From NCBI GenBank assembly GCA_025266875.1, contig JALLLT010000008.1:1-64000 (forward strand): 64,000 bases of DNA. The letters run 5' to 3'. Source of the stretch: Fennellomyces sp. T-0311. Taxonomy: Eukaryota; Mucoromycota; Mucoromycetes; Mucorales; Lichtheimiaceae. The position numbers were made by a program, and so were the translations under genes. Below are positions 45,502 to 55,111 of this stretch, piece after piece. Every line of letters starts with the position of its first letter. Positions within the stretch are counted from its first letter, which is position 1. The notes under the pieces are model-generated. The model did not search any database. It was not told where the DNA came from and saw only the letters and a program-made list of their open reading frames with translations.

Positions 45502-46647
45502 GTAACTTATAAGCAATTATACTATATAATAATTTAGCGCTTTACCTTCAATAGTATTGGTATGTGTGCCATCTGGTGCCACAAATTCAACTGAGTGATT
45601 AACAGTAAAGTGCTGGTAGTTATAACTTTCTCCATGTCTGGTAATCAGTTCCGAAATCCGTTCATATGCTTTCCAGCAATTAGTAAAAATAATTGATCCT
45701 GGTGCAACATGTTTCTTGATTAGCTTGAGTAAGGTTTTTGCATTTCTTCGCTTGACAGGAACCAAAAAGAGACGCCGTTCTGGTGTTCTTTCTACACCTC
45801 CAAGGACCCATTGACCTTAAAAAAGAACTTAGTTTAAACTTACTATACACGATCTAACTTACCTTCTACTATATGACCAACATTGTACTTGCGTTTACCA
45901 AACTTTGATTCATCAATCTCCACAATAATGCCTGGACCTCCAATTTTAATAATTTCACCTAACAAATTATTAGTAACTATAATATACAAAAAGCAGAATA
46001 CTTACCATTTGGATCATGCATACTGTGCTCCAGATCAGACTCAATAAGCAACTTGAACTTGACAGCCAAAAGAGTCATGGTACTATGAGCAATACCAAGC
46101 ATTTTTTCAATCCTACCCATAGGAACATCATTTAAAAGATAATAAAAACCTTTTAAAACTTTATGGATAGGAAGGTTTCCATGCTTGAAGATGGTCTTGT
46201 CAAAAATGGTGCGATGAGTACCACAAGCAGAACACTTCCAGGCCTTGCGATCTTGAGATAAATCCAAATTCATAAATCTTGGAGATCTACAGTTTTGATT
46301 GGCACACATTGGACATTCGGAGTAGATAATCCTGGCAACCAGTAAAAACAAAATAGCAATCCATTCACAAAAGAAGATCATGCAATCATCCGTTGAAATC
46401 TCCAATTCATTGGAAATAGAAAGGCAGGACTGGTACATCATAATAAAAGCCTCTTGAGTGGCAGCTTGAGGAAACCTCAAAAGTGGAAAGCAGACTTGAA
46501 ACCATAGAATAAAGCTTGGTGGAATACTACCTTGAAGATCCATAATAAAAGTGGAAAGAAGAAGAAAGAAAATAAAAACAGAAAAATTTTATAATTAAAC
46601 ACCGCGTGACTTCATCTTTCTATGACGTCGTGTTTACTGAATAAAAG

Positions 46648-46957
46648 TGTCGTAGCCATTCTGGCGGACTTTCTTTTGTTCCATTTTTGGATACTTCTTC
46701 CATGATCGTTGTTGCGCAGCAACAAGCTGTTCCGCAGTCGCTGCAGCTCACCGCAGTACTTCTCTATATTGTTACCCCATATTCATTATCCACATCATGC
46801 ACAGCAATCCGCAGTAAGCCGCAGTAGTATTTTATTAGCATTAGAAAATATATAAATATCCCTTCAGTCTAAAAGAATAAACATTATCTTATGACTTCTC
46901 TTTCAAACCTTTTCTCTGTTATTGGCTACGGTTCATCCGCCAAAAAGTGACACAACA
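46648..46957 (+). repeat. 5' LTR of the gypsy element
   Basis: 310 bp. It has a TATA box (AATATATAAATATCCC, about 46849-46862) and AATAAA about 20 bp downstream, so R probably begins between them. Confidence 0.93.
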
Positions 46958-46959
46958 AT

Positions 46960-46967
46960 TGGTAGCG
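46960..46967 (+). promoter_or_regulatory. Primer binding site (initiator tRNA-Met type)
   Basis: TGGTAGCG, two bases after the 5' LTR, is complementary to the 3' end of fungal initiator tRNA-Met (CGCUACCA), the primer used by many fungal LTR elements. Confidence 0.6.
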
Positions 46968-46977
46968 AAAGTGGTTT

Positions 46978-48087
46978 ATGGCCGATAATAGCAGAAAAGT
47001 TTCCAAGTTTCCAGCATCTCAGTTTCAAGGATATCGGCAGCCAGTACCTGCAATTGGCGATCAAGAACAAGAAGAGTTCACAACAAAAGAAGAATTTTTG
47101 ATCGACATCGGTGAACAAGACAGTATGGCTCAAAGACCCGAACAAGACGACCAGATGAAACTGGTCATGCAAGCTCTGACAAAGATTCTGGAAAACAATT
47201 CCCAGCCACAGGTGGTGGCGCCAAGTTTGGGTTTCCAGCCCCGTGTGCACGAACCTGACACGTTCAGTGGTAGCCGTGCCTTGAACGCCGTCCAGAGTTG
47301 GGTTCGCCAAGTGGAACGCTATTTGGGTATGTCATCCCTCAGCCAACATGCATATGTCAACTATGCGGTGACTTTCCTTCGTGGTGAGGCCGAGGTGTGG
47401 TGGCAACAACAAGCTCGCTTGGCAAGCGAAAATGGAGCCGAAGTCAGCTGGAGGGAGTTCAAGGAGCGAATCGAAGCAGCATACAGCCCAGTCAACGCCA
47501 AACAGCTTGCACGAGACCAGCTCGCTAATTTGGTCCAAGGAGGGACAGTTGCTGAGTACGTCGCTCAGTTCCAGGCGTTGTGGAACTCGTTGCCATCCAT
47601 GACTGACGAGGAGGCAAAGGACCGATTCGAGCGAGGCCTACAGCCTGTCATCCGTGCTGAAGTTTGCTTCCATTTCCCATCCAGTACCAGCGAATCCATG
47701 CGGTTAGCTCTGCTGTGTGATAGCCAGCGCACGCAGTCCATGTTGGCTTTCGGCCAAGGTGTCTATCAACAGCCGCAGCAACAGTTCTAGCAATTCCAAC
47801 AGCCTAACTCTTTTCACGTACCTGAGTACATGCGCTCATCTGGTGTTGCCCCCATGGATCTCGATGCCATCCGCACAAGAGGATCAGGGTCGAATTGGCG
47901 TTCCCCTGGTCGCGGTAGTGGCTCCAAGAACTGGCGTCGACCGGATGATGGCTCTCGCGATGGTGCCACCAGGAGGTGCTTCAATTGTTCCAGATTTGGA
48001 CACATCGCCCGCAACTGTCCATCCACTCCGGGTTTGAACAAGGGTCGCCAAGGTGGTCAGGGAAAAGGCAAAGCGCGGTTGGATTGA
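46978..48087 (+). pseudogene. gypsy gag, one nonsense codon
   Basis: A gag polyprotein of 369 codons starting MADNSRKVSKFPASQFQGYR. The capsid-like core has YLGMSSLSQHAYVNYAVTFL, GEAEVWWQQQARLA and LANLVQGGTVAEYVAQFQAL, the usual retrotransposon gag pattern. A CCHC zinc knuckle (CFNCSRFGHIARNC) follows near the end. An in-frame TAG at 47788-47790 lies in a Gln run (QQPQQQF-stop-QFQQ), best explained as CAG to TAG. The protein would form the virus-like particle and bind the RNA. The frame ends shortly before pol begins, in a different frame. Confidence 0.9.
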
Positions 48088-48131
48088 GGGAAGTCCCTCC
48101 GCGCTCTCTAGCACCACACCATTCCCTCAAC

Positions 48132-51100
48132 ATGGTCCGTCCTGAGGAGCAACCCAAGGTTCCCGAGGCCCCACTGATCGATCTGTCGGATGAGCAAGAC
48201 GACGAGTCCTTGGTGCTACAAAAAACCTTGGAAGAGGATAAGCAGTATATTGATTCGTTAATGTCAATAAAAGAAACTGAATTGCCTCTGTACTCAATGT
48301 CTTGCAATAATTTCGCTGTTGATGTGTTGATCGATTCCGGTGCCACTGGTTCATATGTTGCACCGCGCCTTGCTGACAAGTTGCCCATCCACGAGATTCC
48401 AGGTCGCACTGTTGAAACCGCCGGAGGTCACACAACAACTATCACCAAGCAAGCCGAGTTGTTGTTGGATGCTCAAGGATACAAGCACAAGACTACCGCC
48501 TATGTCCTTGACACCAAATTCGATGTGATCCTCGGCCGCGACTGGCTCAAGTCTGTACAACCTATTCCGGATTGGGAGTTGGATACCTGGCGTATTCAAA
48601 AGGGTGAGCATGAATATGTCCTTCGTCCCCGACATAAACGTGTGATCCCTGAACTTGCGTACCTGATCTCGCACCGTCAAGTCCAGCGTTTGGAGCGCCA
48701 CAAGGGGATTGACGATGTCTTTGTTTGTTTCCTGCGCCCTCAAGAAGGAAACTCCAAAGCCGATGCAAATGATCAGATGGCCAAAGCTCTAGTCGCGGAT
48801 TTCAGTGATGTTTTCCAAGACAAACTCCCTGGCCTACCTCCCAAACGTGACATTGGACATGTCATTGCCACTGGTGATGCCGACCCCGTATCAAGACTGC
48901 CGTACAAGATGAGCCCGCGTGAATTGGATGAGCTGCGCCGTCAACTGAAGGAACTGCTGGACCTCGGTCTGATCCGTCCTAGTTCGTCTGCTTGGGGCTC
49001 GCCTGTCCTGTTTGTACGCAAGAAGGATGGCTCTATGAGAATGTGCATTGATTACCGCGCGGTCAATAGGGTTACTAAACGTAACTCTACACCGTTGCCA
49101 CGCATCGACGAGTGCCTTGAGCGTCTCCATGGCATGAAATGGTTCACGAAGCTCGATCTCCGGTCCGGCTATCACAACCTGAGGCTGAGCAACGACCAGG
49201 ATATTGCCAGGAGCGCCTTCAACACAAGATACGGGAAGTTCGAATGGTTGGTTTTGAGCTTCGGGCTCATGAACAGTCCCCCCGTCTTCCAGTCTTGGGT
49301 CAATAGTATCCTGGGTCCCGAAATCCTCGACCAGTGCACCTTCATGTACCTCGATGATTGCCTCATTTTCAGCAAGACGAAGGAGCAGCATGACCGGGAC
49401 GTCCGCCTCATTTTGTCCAAGTTCCGCGAGGCGAAGGTGATTGCGAATGCGAAAAAATGCGACTTTTTCAAGACCGAGCTCGAATTCGTAGGGCACCAAG
49501 TTACCGCCGACGGTGTGTTGCCTTCCGTGTCAAAAGTCAAGGCGATTCAAGACTGGCCAGTGCCGACGAATGTCCAGGAAGTTCGCCAGTTTGTTGGTCT
49601 CGGGTCGCATTATCGTCGCTTTATTCGTGATTTTGCTGCCATTGCCGCGCCGTTGACAGATTTGACGAAGGGTACAGGTGCAAAGAAACGAGCAATCAAA
49701 TGGACGTCCGAGTGTCAAGCCGCTTTCGACGAAATCAAAGCCCGCATGACTGCTGCCCCGGTCCTAATGCCGCCAAATCCGGATGCCCCCTATGTGATCG
49801 AGGTCGATAGCAGCGACTACGGCGTGGGTGGGGTGCTGCTGCAACAAGGCGACGATGGTTTGCTGCACCCATTGGCTTTCGAGTCCAAGAAGTTGTCCTC
49901 TGCCGAAAGGTCGTATCCAGCTCAAGAACGCGAACTGTTGGCGATTTTGCATGCCTTGCGGACTTGGAGGTGCTACGTGGATGGCCGTAACTACACGGTG
50001 TTCACGGATCACCATCCACTCAAGTATTTCCGGACAAAGACCAAGCCGACCCCCCGATTGACTCGATGGATTGCCGAGCTCGAGCTGTATGATCCGGACA
50101 TTCAGTACAAGCCAGGAAAGGACAACCATGTGCCTGATCTTTTGTCACGACGCGACGGCCCTGCCTGTGTGACACAAGAGCCGGATATGGAGCCAGAATT
50201 CTTGTATGCTGTCAAATCCGTGCAAGAATCTGACTGGCCCAAGTTTTATGCTCGCCCCGAGGACCAATGGCCACCCATGTACAAGGACCTTCTGGCCAAG
50301 CATCGTGACAAGTTTGTGGTCCGGAACGACGCAGTTTTTCGCAAGGTGAAGATTGGCAAGGAAGTCCAGGAGGTTCGTTATGTCTTGTTCGCTCGGCGTG
50401 CTGATTTGGTGGAACAATTCCACAAGTCATTTGGTCATCCCGGCAATACCACCATGTACGATCTCTTGCGCAAGCGCTATTGGTGGCCAGACATGCGATC
50501 CGATATTCAAGATTGGTTGGTGACCTGCCAAGAATGTCAGTTGGCCGCCAACGCTGACCGCGGTATCCACCATGCCCCAATGAAGCCCTTGGATGTGCCG
50601 TCTCCATTTTCGCGCTGGCATTTGGATTTCGTTGGCAGTTGCCTACTACAATGCAAGGTAATCGCTGGCTTCTTGTTGCAGTGGATTATGCGACCAACTG
50701 GACCATTGCTCGCGCAGTCCCCGATGCCACTGGTGAGGCCATTGCCGAATTCATTTACGAGGAGATTGTCACGCGCTTTTCTTGTCCCACGGAGATCTGC
50801 ACGGATCGAGGTGCCAATTTCATGTCAAAGGTACTCGCCCACTACCTTGGGCGCCTCAAAGTCAACCATGTCTTCACTTCGGCATTCCACCCGCGCACAA
50901 ATGGCAAGGCTGAACGAACCAACGGCATTCTCAAGCAAATGATCCGCAAGTATGTGCAAGGCCGCATCCACGAATGGGACAAGTTTGTCGAGCCTGCGTT
51001 GTTTGCCTGTCGTGTCCGCAAACATCGCACCACCGGCTTTAGTCCTTTTTTCCTTGTCTACGGCCAAGAACCCAAGTTGCCCGGCGATCATTTACGGCCT

Positions 51101-51589
51101 TTTGTCAATACTACGGATTTGTCTCAAGATAACCCAGTGGAAGCCCATGGTCGAGTGCCCGAAGTGCGCCGCTTACGTGAAGCTCGTATCCTAGCCGAAC
51201 ACCGCTTGCAGAACAATGCCGCAAAGGACAAGGAACGTTGGGATGCCGTTATCAAGCCCCAAAAATTTTCGATTGGCGACCATGTCTTGATGCGACATGA
51301 GAACAAGTTAAGCCTTGAATTCAATTGGAAAGGCCCCTTCAAGGTCATTGGCGTTCATAGCGATTCCGACATCTACCAGCTCAAGGATCTGAACGGCCAA
51401 GTTTACTCTTCATGGGTTCACACCGATCGCCTTCGCCCTATTCACATCAAGTCTCCCACGCCGCCAACAGAACCCTGGTATGATCCAACTGCCGTTCGTG
51501 CCGCAGAACGCCGCCGCTTACAAGATGCTGGTCATATTGCTGTGTTGTCCGAGGACGTACAACAATCTGAGGAGGGGATATTGTCGTAG
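48132..51589 (+). pseudogene. gypsy pol: protease, RT, RNase H, integrase, one frameshift
   Basis: The pol frame opens at about ATG 48132. Domains: aspartic protease (DVLIDSGATGSYV); reverse transcriptase (RMCIDYRAVNRVTKRNSTPL, LDLRSGYHNLRL, active site FMYLDDCLIFS); RNase H (YVIEVDSSDYGVGGVLLQ, TVFTDHHPLKYF); integrase with zinc finger His/Cys (FHKSFGHPG, VTCQECQLA) and core (ICTDRGANFMSKVL, FHPRTNGKAERTNG). A one-base deletion near 50633, within DFVG/LPTT at the start of the integrase core, moves the rest to another frame that stays open to 51589. The stop TAG is supplied by the 3' LTR itself, 5 bp past its start. The YLDD box replaces the more common YVDD/YIDD. Confidence 0.92.
51569..51578 (+). 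promoter_or_regulatory. Polypurine tract of the gypsy element
   Basis: GAGGAGGGGA just before the 3' LTR, the usual place for plus-strand priming. It also lies inside the pol reading frame. Confidence 0.7.
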
Positions 51590-51891
51590 CCATTCTGGCG
51601 GACTTTCTTTTGTTCCATTTTTGGATACTTCTTCCATGATCGTTGTTGCACAGCAACAAGCTGTTCCGCAGTCGCTGCAGCTCACCGCAGTACTTCTCTA
51701 TATTGTTACCCCATATTCATTATCCACATCATGCGCAGCAATCCGCAGTAAGCCGCAGTAGTATTTTATTAGCATTAGAAAATATATAAATATCCCTTCA
51801 GTCTAAAAGAATAAACATTATCTTACGACTTCTCTTTCAAACCTTTTCTCTGTTATTGGCTACGGTTCATCCGCCAAAAAGTGACACGACA
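51582..51891 (+). repeat. 3' LTR of the gypsy element
   Basis: 310 bp, differing from the 5' LTR at four transitions. It carries the pol stop codon. Confidence 0.93.
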
Positions 51892-51943
51892 AAAGCAATA
51901 CTGTTTTTTTTTAAAAAGTACAAAAATTACATTTTGGTGCAAA

Positions 51944-52003
51944 ACGGACTCGAACCAACGACCTTTAAGTAGAAAGTCCAACACACTACGCTCTACGCTA
52001 AGT
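51944..52003 (-). other. tRNA-like sequence near the right Merlin end
   Basis: On the minus strand a perfect B box GGTTCGAGTCC (51946-51956) and an A-box-like TAGCGTAGAGCG (51989-52000) are spaced as in a tRNA gene. The anticodon arm (TTGGACTTTCTACTTAA) pairs only with wobbles. It lies about 100 bp inside the right Merlin TIR and points inward, mirroring the piece at 40682. Confidence 0.4.
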
Positions 52004-52106
52004 ACCATTCTATTGCAATAATATTTTTGAAAACGTTTTATGAGTTAGACGGACAGCAGCCTTCAGAAGCTAAGCCACCTGCTAAGCCACTGGCCAAATT
52101 CTATAC

Positions 52107-53481
52107 CTGATCCTTGGATTACCTTGTTGAAGCATACGGTTTCGTTCTATTGGTGGGTGCACAGCAATACATGACCGTGATGATTTACATTATGAATATC
52201 CCACAAATATAAAGATGGTTTGTTTTACAAGATACATATCAACAAAAAGAACATGTTGGCCAATCAATAACGACTTGGTATGGTTGGATAGAATTTCGTG
52301 TAGCTGTATGAATTATGTTCAGAAACAAGTAGCCCCATTTTTATATTATGCACAACAGGCAATAAAAACCGCTTTGTGATTACCTTCTTTAATTATAATA
52401 AGTGATGTGAGAAATAATACAGCGTCATTACCATGGTAGATGCTCTGGTACACAACGCCACTACTCAGCATTCTCCTTTATCGTTTTCACTTTAAGCTTT
52501 TAATATATAATCTGTGCTTTGTATTTTTCTCTCTACTAATCGTGCAAACATCGTTATCATAAGGGCACATCACTTTTATGAGCGAAAACGCGTTTATTTC
52601 AAAATGGATTTTATTGCTCGGCAAGCATAAGACAAAGATGGTCTGCTTGTTTCTGAACATAATTCATACAGCTACACGAAATTCTATCCAACCATACCAA
52701 GTCGTTATTGATTGGCCAACATGTTCTTTTTGTTGATATGTATCTTGTAAAACAAACCATCTTTATATTTGTGGGATATTCATAATGTAAATCATCACGG
52801 TCATGTATTGCTGTGCACCCACCAATAGAACGAAACCGTATGCTTCAACAAGGTAATCCAATAAGGTAATCCAAGAAGATAATCCAACGAGGTAACCTGA
52901 CAATACCAGAAGAGTTGCCCACTGGTACCATCATCTTTCGTCCATCATCATATCGTTGCTACGTACATCATTGTGCATAAAGGCGCGCTACTGTACACGT
53001 ATGACCACTGTGCTGCCATGTGCATTTGAAAACGAAAACGGTTCTATCAAAGTAAGTGCGTAACATAGCTACAAACACAGTTCCCTTCACCATGTCACCC
53101 CAATGACCTTTCCCCTTCCATGTCCTTTCACAATTACTTCCAATGGCAATGTAAATCGTCGGAATCGAAGTGCTTCTTGTTTGAGATTTCAGATGAACTT
53201 GTGTTTTTTTTTCAAAGTCGGTCAGCAAAGCCTTTTTGTCGTTTCGTACGTTTATTCTTCCTATACACGAAATCGTCTTTTTCTCGCGCTGTGCGTAAGA
53301 TAACTACGTTGTGAGGTCGTTTACTGAATTGCCGGCCATCTGTTTGCTCATGACACCACGATGTAAAATGGGAAAGAAAAAATTTTTTTCTTCAAATTGC
53401 CTGCCCAGCTGTTATTTCCTCCCACCCACCCCCCAAAGTTTAATTTTTTTCGAACTCAACCGGGAGGAAATAAGGGGATGC
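52107..53481 (+). mobile_element. MULE-5: deletion derivative of a MULE-2-like element, left end missing
   Basis: 52107-52420 matches the zone inside the left TIR of MULE-2 (about 41950-42265), and 52420-53481 matches 44478-45501, including the last transposase codons and the right TIR with its end AATAAGGGGATGC. Nearly the whole transposase is deleted. The left TIR is absent because the Merlin end abuts at 52106. Confidence 0.8.
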
Positions 53482-53558
53482 TGGGTACTGTATGAGGCAA
53501 TAATAGTATACAGTAGATATGGGAACTTTTTGTATATTTCACAGGTGAAGTAAATTTG

Positions 53559-53945
53559 AGACGAGCGACGCACCAAAAAAATGTTACACACTCTCCGTGC
53601 CAAAAATGGACGAGCCGCGCACCAAAAAAAAATTACCTGCACCAGGTTAGCTAAAGTGAAATGAGCCATGCACTGAAAGTAGAGAGAGGGACTCAAATGA
53701 GATATAGCAAGTCATGCACCAAAAATTATCAGCTACATAACTTGAATGAGGATGAGTTATGTACCTAGAAAGTGAGACGAGCAACGCACCAAAAAACGTT
53801 ACACAGCTACGCCAAGGATGAACCAGCCACACAGACAAGTGACGCACCAAAAAAAAATGTTACACACACTCTGTATCAAATATTGATGAGCCGTGCATCA
53901 TAGAAAGTGAGATGAGCAATGCAATAAAAAGTGTCATACACACAC
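53559..53945. repeat. Subterminal motif array of MULE-4
   Basis: At least seven degenerate copies of GANGAGCNAYGCACCAAAAA, often followed by TGTTACACAC, spaced about 50-70 bp apart (53559, 53609, about 53662, 53708, 53776, 53833, 53887, 53912). Only one copy is at the right end. Confidence 0.65.
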
Positions 53946-54201
53946 TTAAGAGTAGTAGCCGATGAGTTACACGTCAAACTCTCAATAGGCACATTGCACC
54001 AAGAATGAATAAGCCGAGTTCGTTCATATATATTATGAGTAAAAATTTCAATAATAATTGTACTGCTGATATAATTTATACTTTAGTTGATGGTGCATGA
54101 GAGAATAAATAAAAAAAAAGTAAGATATGTAAAAGAAAAAAGTAAATATGTAAAAAGTAATACTAGTATATACATAAGAAAGTATATGCAGAGTACAATT
54201 T

Positions 54202-55048
54202 TCAGGATTCAAACATGTAAGTTCTATATGTACTACTTGTAACGAGGACCTCGATAGCAGTCAACTCATCTACATTTCTATCCTGTTGTATCAGTCGCAT
54301 GATCACCCCCGGGACAAGTATGTTGATGATATATGTGTGTGGCTGGCGTGGAGATGCTGCAGAGTCTGACAAAATCGTCAGCCTTGGTGACACTAGCATT
54401 GAAGTAAGAATCTCCATGATTTCTTCTTTTTCTTTTAGTCCATAATAGCCATGCTACAGAAGTCATATAATATTCAGATTGTTAATATCATCATATAGTC
54501 ACCGAGCTTATACTATATAATATACTAACCGGATATGCATTCGAAGTTTCTAAAAACGAAGAGAAGGCCTCTGCCTGCGTTTTTGTGGAAAACCAAGACA
54601 TCATGCCGAAGTCAATAATCTTGAATATACTCCGAGTTTCGCCTTTAATAATCTTGGTTATATCCAGAAGTAATTTGGTAACGCGATCTTCAACTTGTTC
54701 CCAATTGATAGTGGCTGGATAGTTGTGTTTTTCTCCCATTGGTTTGCATACCAACTCTCTTCTGTGGATCCTGCAGAATCTCTGCCATTCCCTTTCGCTA
54801 ATAGGGCGATCCCGGAATATGTCCTGCATGGCCATCTTTAAAAATACACCTTCTAAAGGCCTCTTTTTGAGATTTATGTTCCTTTGGTTCCTGATGCGCA
54901 GTGCTTCCCATTGTGGCTCCTGGAATTTCTTGTTGAGAGCATCCAACTTGTCTAGTTCCCTTTGAATTACTTCTGGTATGAAGTAATTTACCACCGAAGC
55001 ATTGTGGTCATATAATGGCTCCTTGCAAAATGGACATCGCCGTTTATT
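54202..55048 (-). CDS. RTC4-like domain protein within MULE-4
   Basis: Exons are about 55048-54530 and 54453-54202 and join in frame (ETSNAYP then HGYYGLKEKEE). A CxxC start (RRCPFCKEPLYDHNAS) is followed by FIPEVIQRELDKLDALNKKF, the core WQRFCRIHRRELVCKPMGEK, YPATINWEQVEDRVTKLLLD and IIKGETRSIF, and the end YIINILVPGVIMRLIQQDRN with LTAIEVLVTSSTYR. This order (zinc-like CPFC, FC-x-H helix, Asn-Trp-x-x-Val-x-x-Arg-Val, LVP-x-x-x-x-x-L) is that of the C-terminal domain of fungal Rtc4 (restriction of telomere capping 4). Biochemical function is unknown. The start is unclear; no splice joining it to the OTU exon keeps the frame. It may be captured cargo or a second gene of this MULE family. Confidence 0.55.
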
Positions 55049-55111
55049 TACAGATTGGATTCAAGTGCATCAGGATTACTGGTTCTGGAAAGTATGTAAT
55101 ATGCTTTTCAG

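Larger units (their letters stand above)
40945..46543 (-). pseudogene. Merlin (ISXO2-like) transposase, split by MULE-2, catalytic Asp replaced
   Basis: Exons on the minus strand are 46543-46006, 45958-45863, 45815-45546 and 41354-40945. All joins are in frame (1314 nt, 437 residues). An N-terminal zinc finger (SECPMCANQNCRS, then KAWKCSACGTHRT) is followed by the DDE domain: IVEIDESKFGKRKYNVGH (Asp), GSIIFTNCWKAYERI, and HTNTIEGTWNGIK (Glu, rebuilt across the last intron). At the second position Merlin proteins carry Asp (TD-x-W); here it is Asn, which should abolish catalysis. The C-terminus is acidic (Asp/Ser/Glu runs). MULE-2 lies wholly within the last intron, so the coding sequence itself is uninterrupted but the intron is now over 4 kb. 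Confidence 0.8.
46648..51891 (+). mobile_element. Ty3/gypsy LTR retrotransposon, 5.2 kb
   Basis: Two 310 bp LTRs (46648-46957 and 51582-51891) start TGTCGTAG and end ACRACA. The 4 bp AAAG flanks both sides (46644-46647 and 51892-51895). I count four differences between the LTRs, all transitions (about 98.7% identity), so the insertion is fairly recent. gag and pol are present, each with a lesion. The pol order protease, RT, RNase H, integrase defines Ty3/gypsy. I see no chromodomain at the C-terminus. It sits inside the Merlin element. Confidence 0.95.
40588..52106 (-). mobile_element. Merlin element, stretched to 11.5 kb by a MULE and a gypsy insertion
   Basis: Inverted ends GTATAGAATTTGGCCAG at 40588 and CTGGCCAAATTCTATAC ending at 52106. 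The transposase (40945-46543, minus) is of the ISXO2/Merlin type. Inside are MULE-2 (41367-45501), lying in an intron, and the gypsy element (46648-51891), upstream of the gene. Without these the element is about 2.1 kb. I did not find the usual 8-9 bp duplication: the left flank GGGCTAAT and right flank CTGATCCT differ, and the right flank is a truncated MULE, so one side may have been rearranged. Confidence 0.7.

Noticed and set aside
40682..52003. Functional tRNA genes at 40682-40752 and 51944-52003
   Set aside because: Box motifs are present but the acceptor and anticodon stems do not pair well, so I list them only as tRNA-like.
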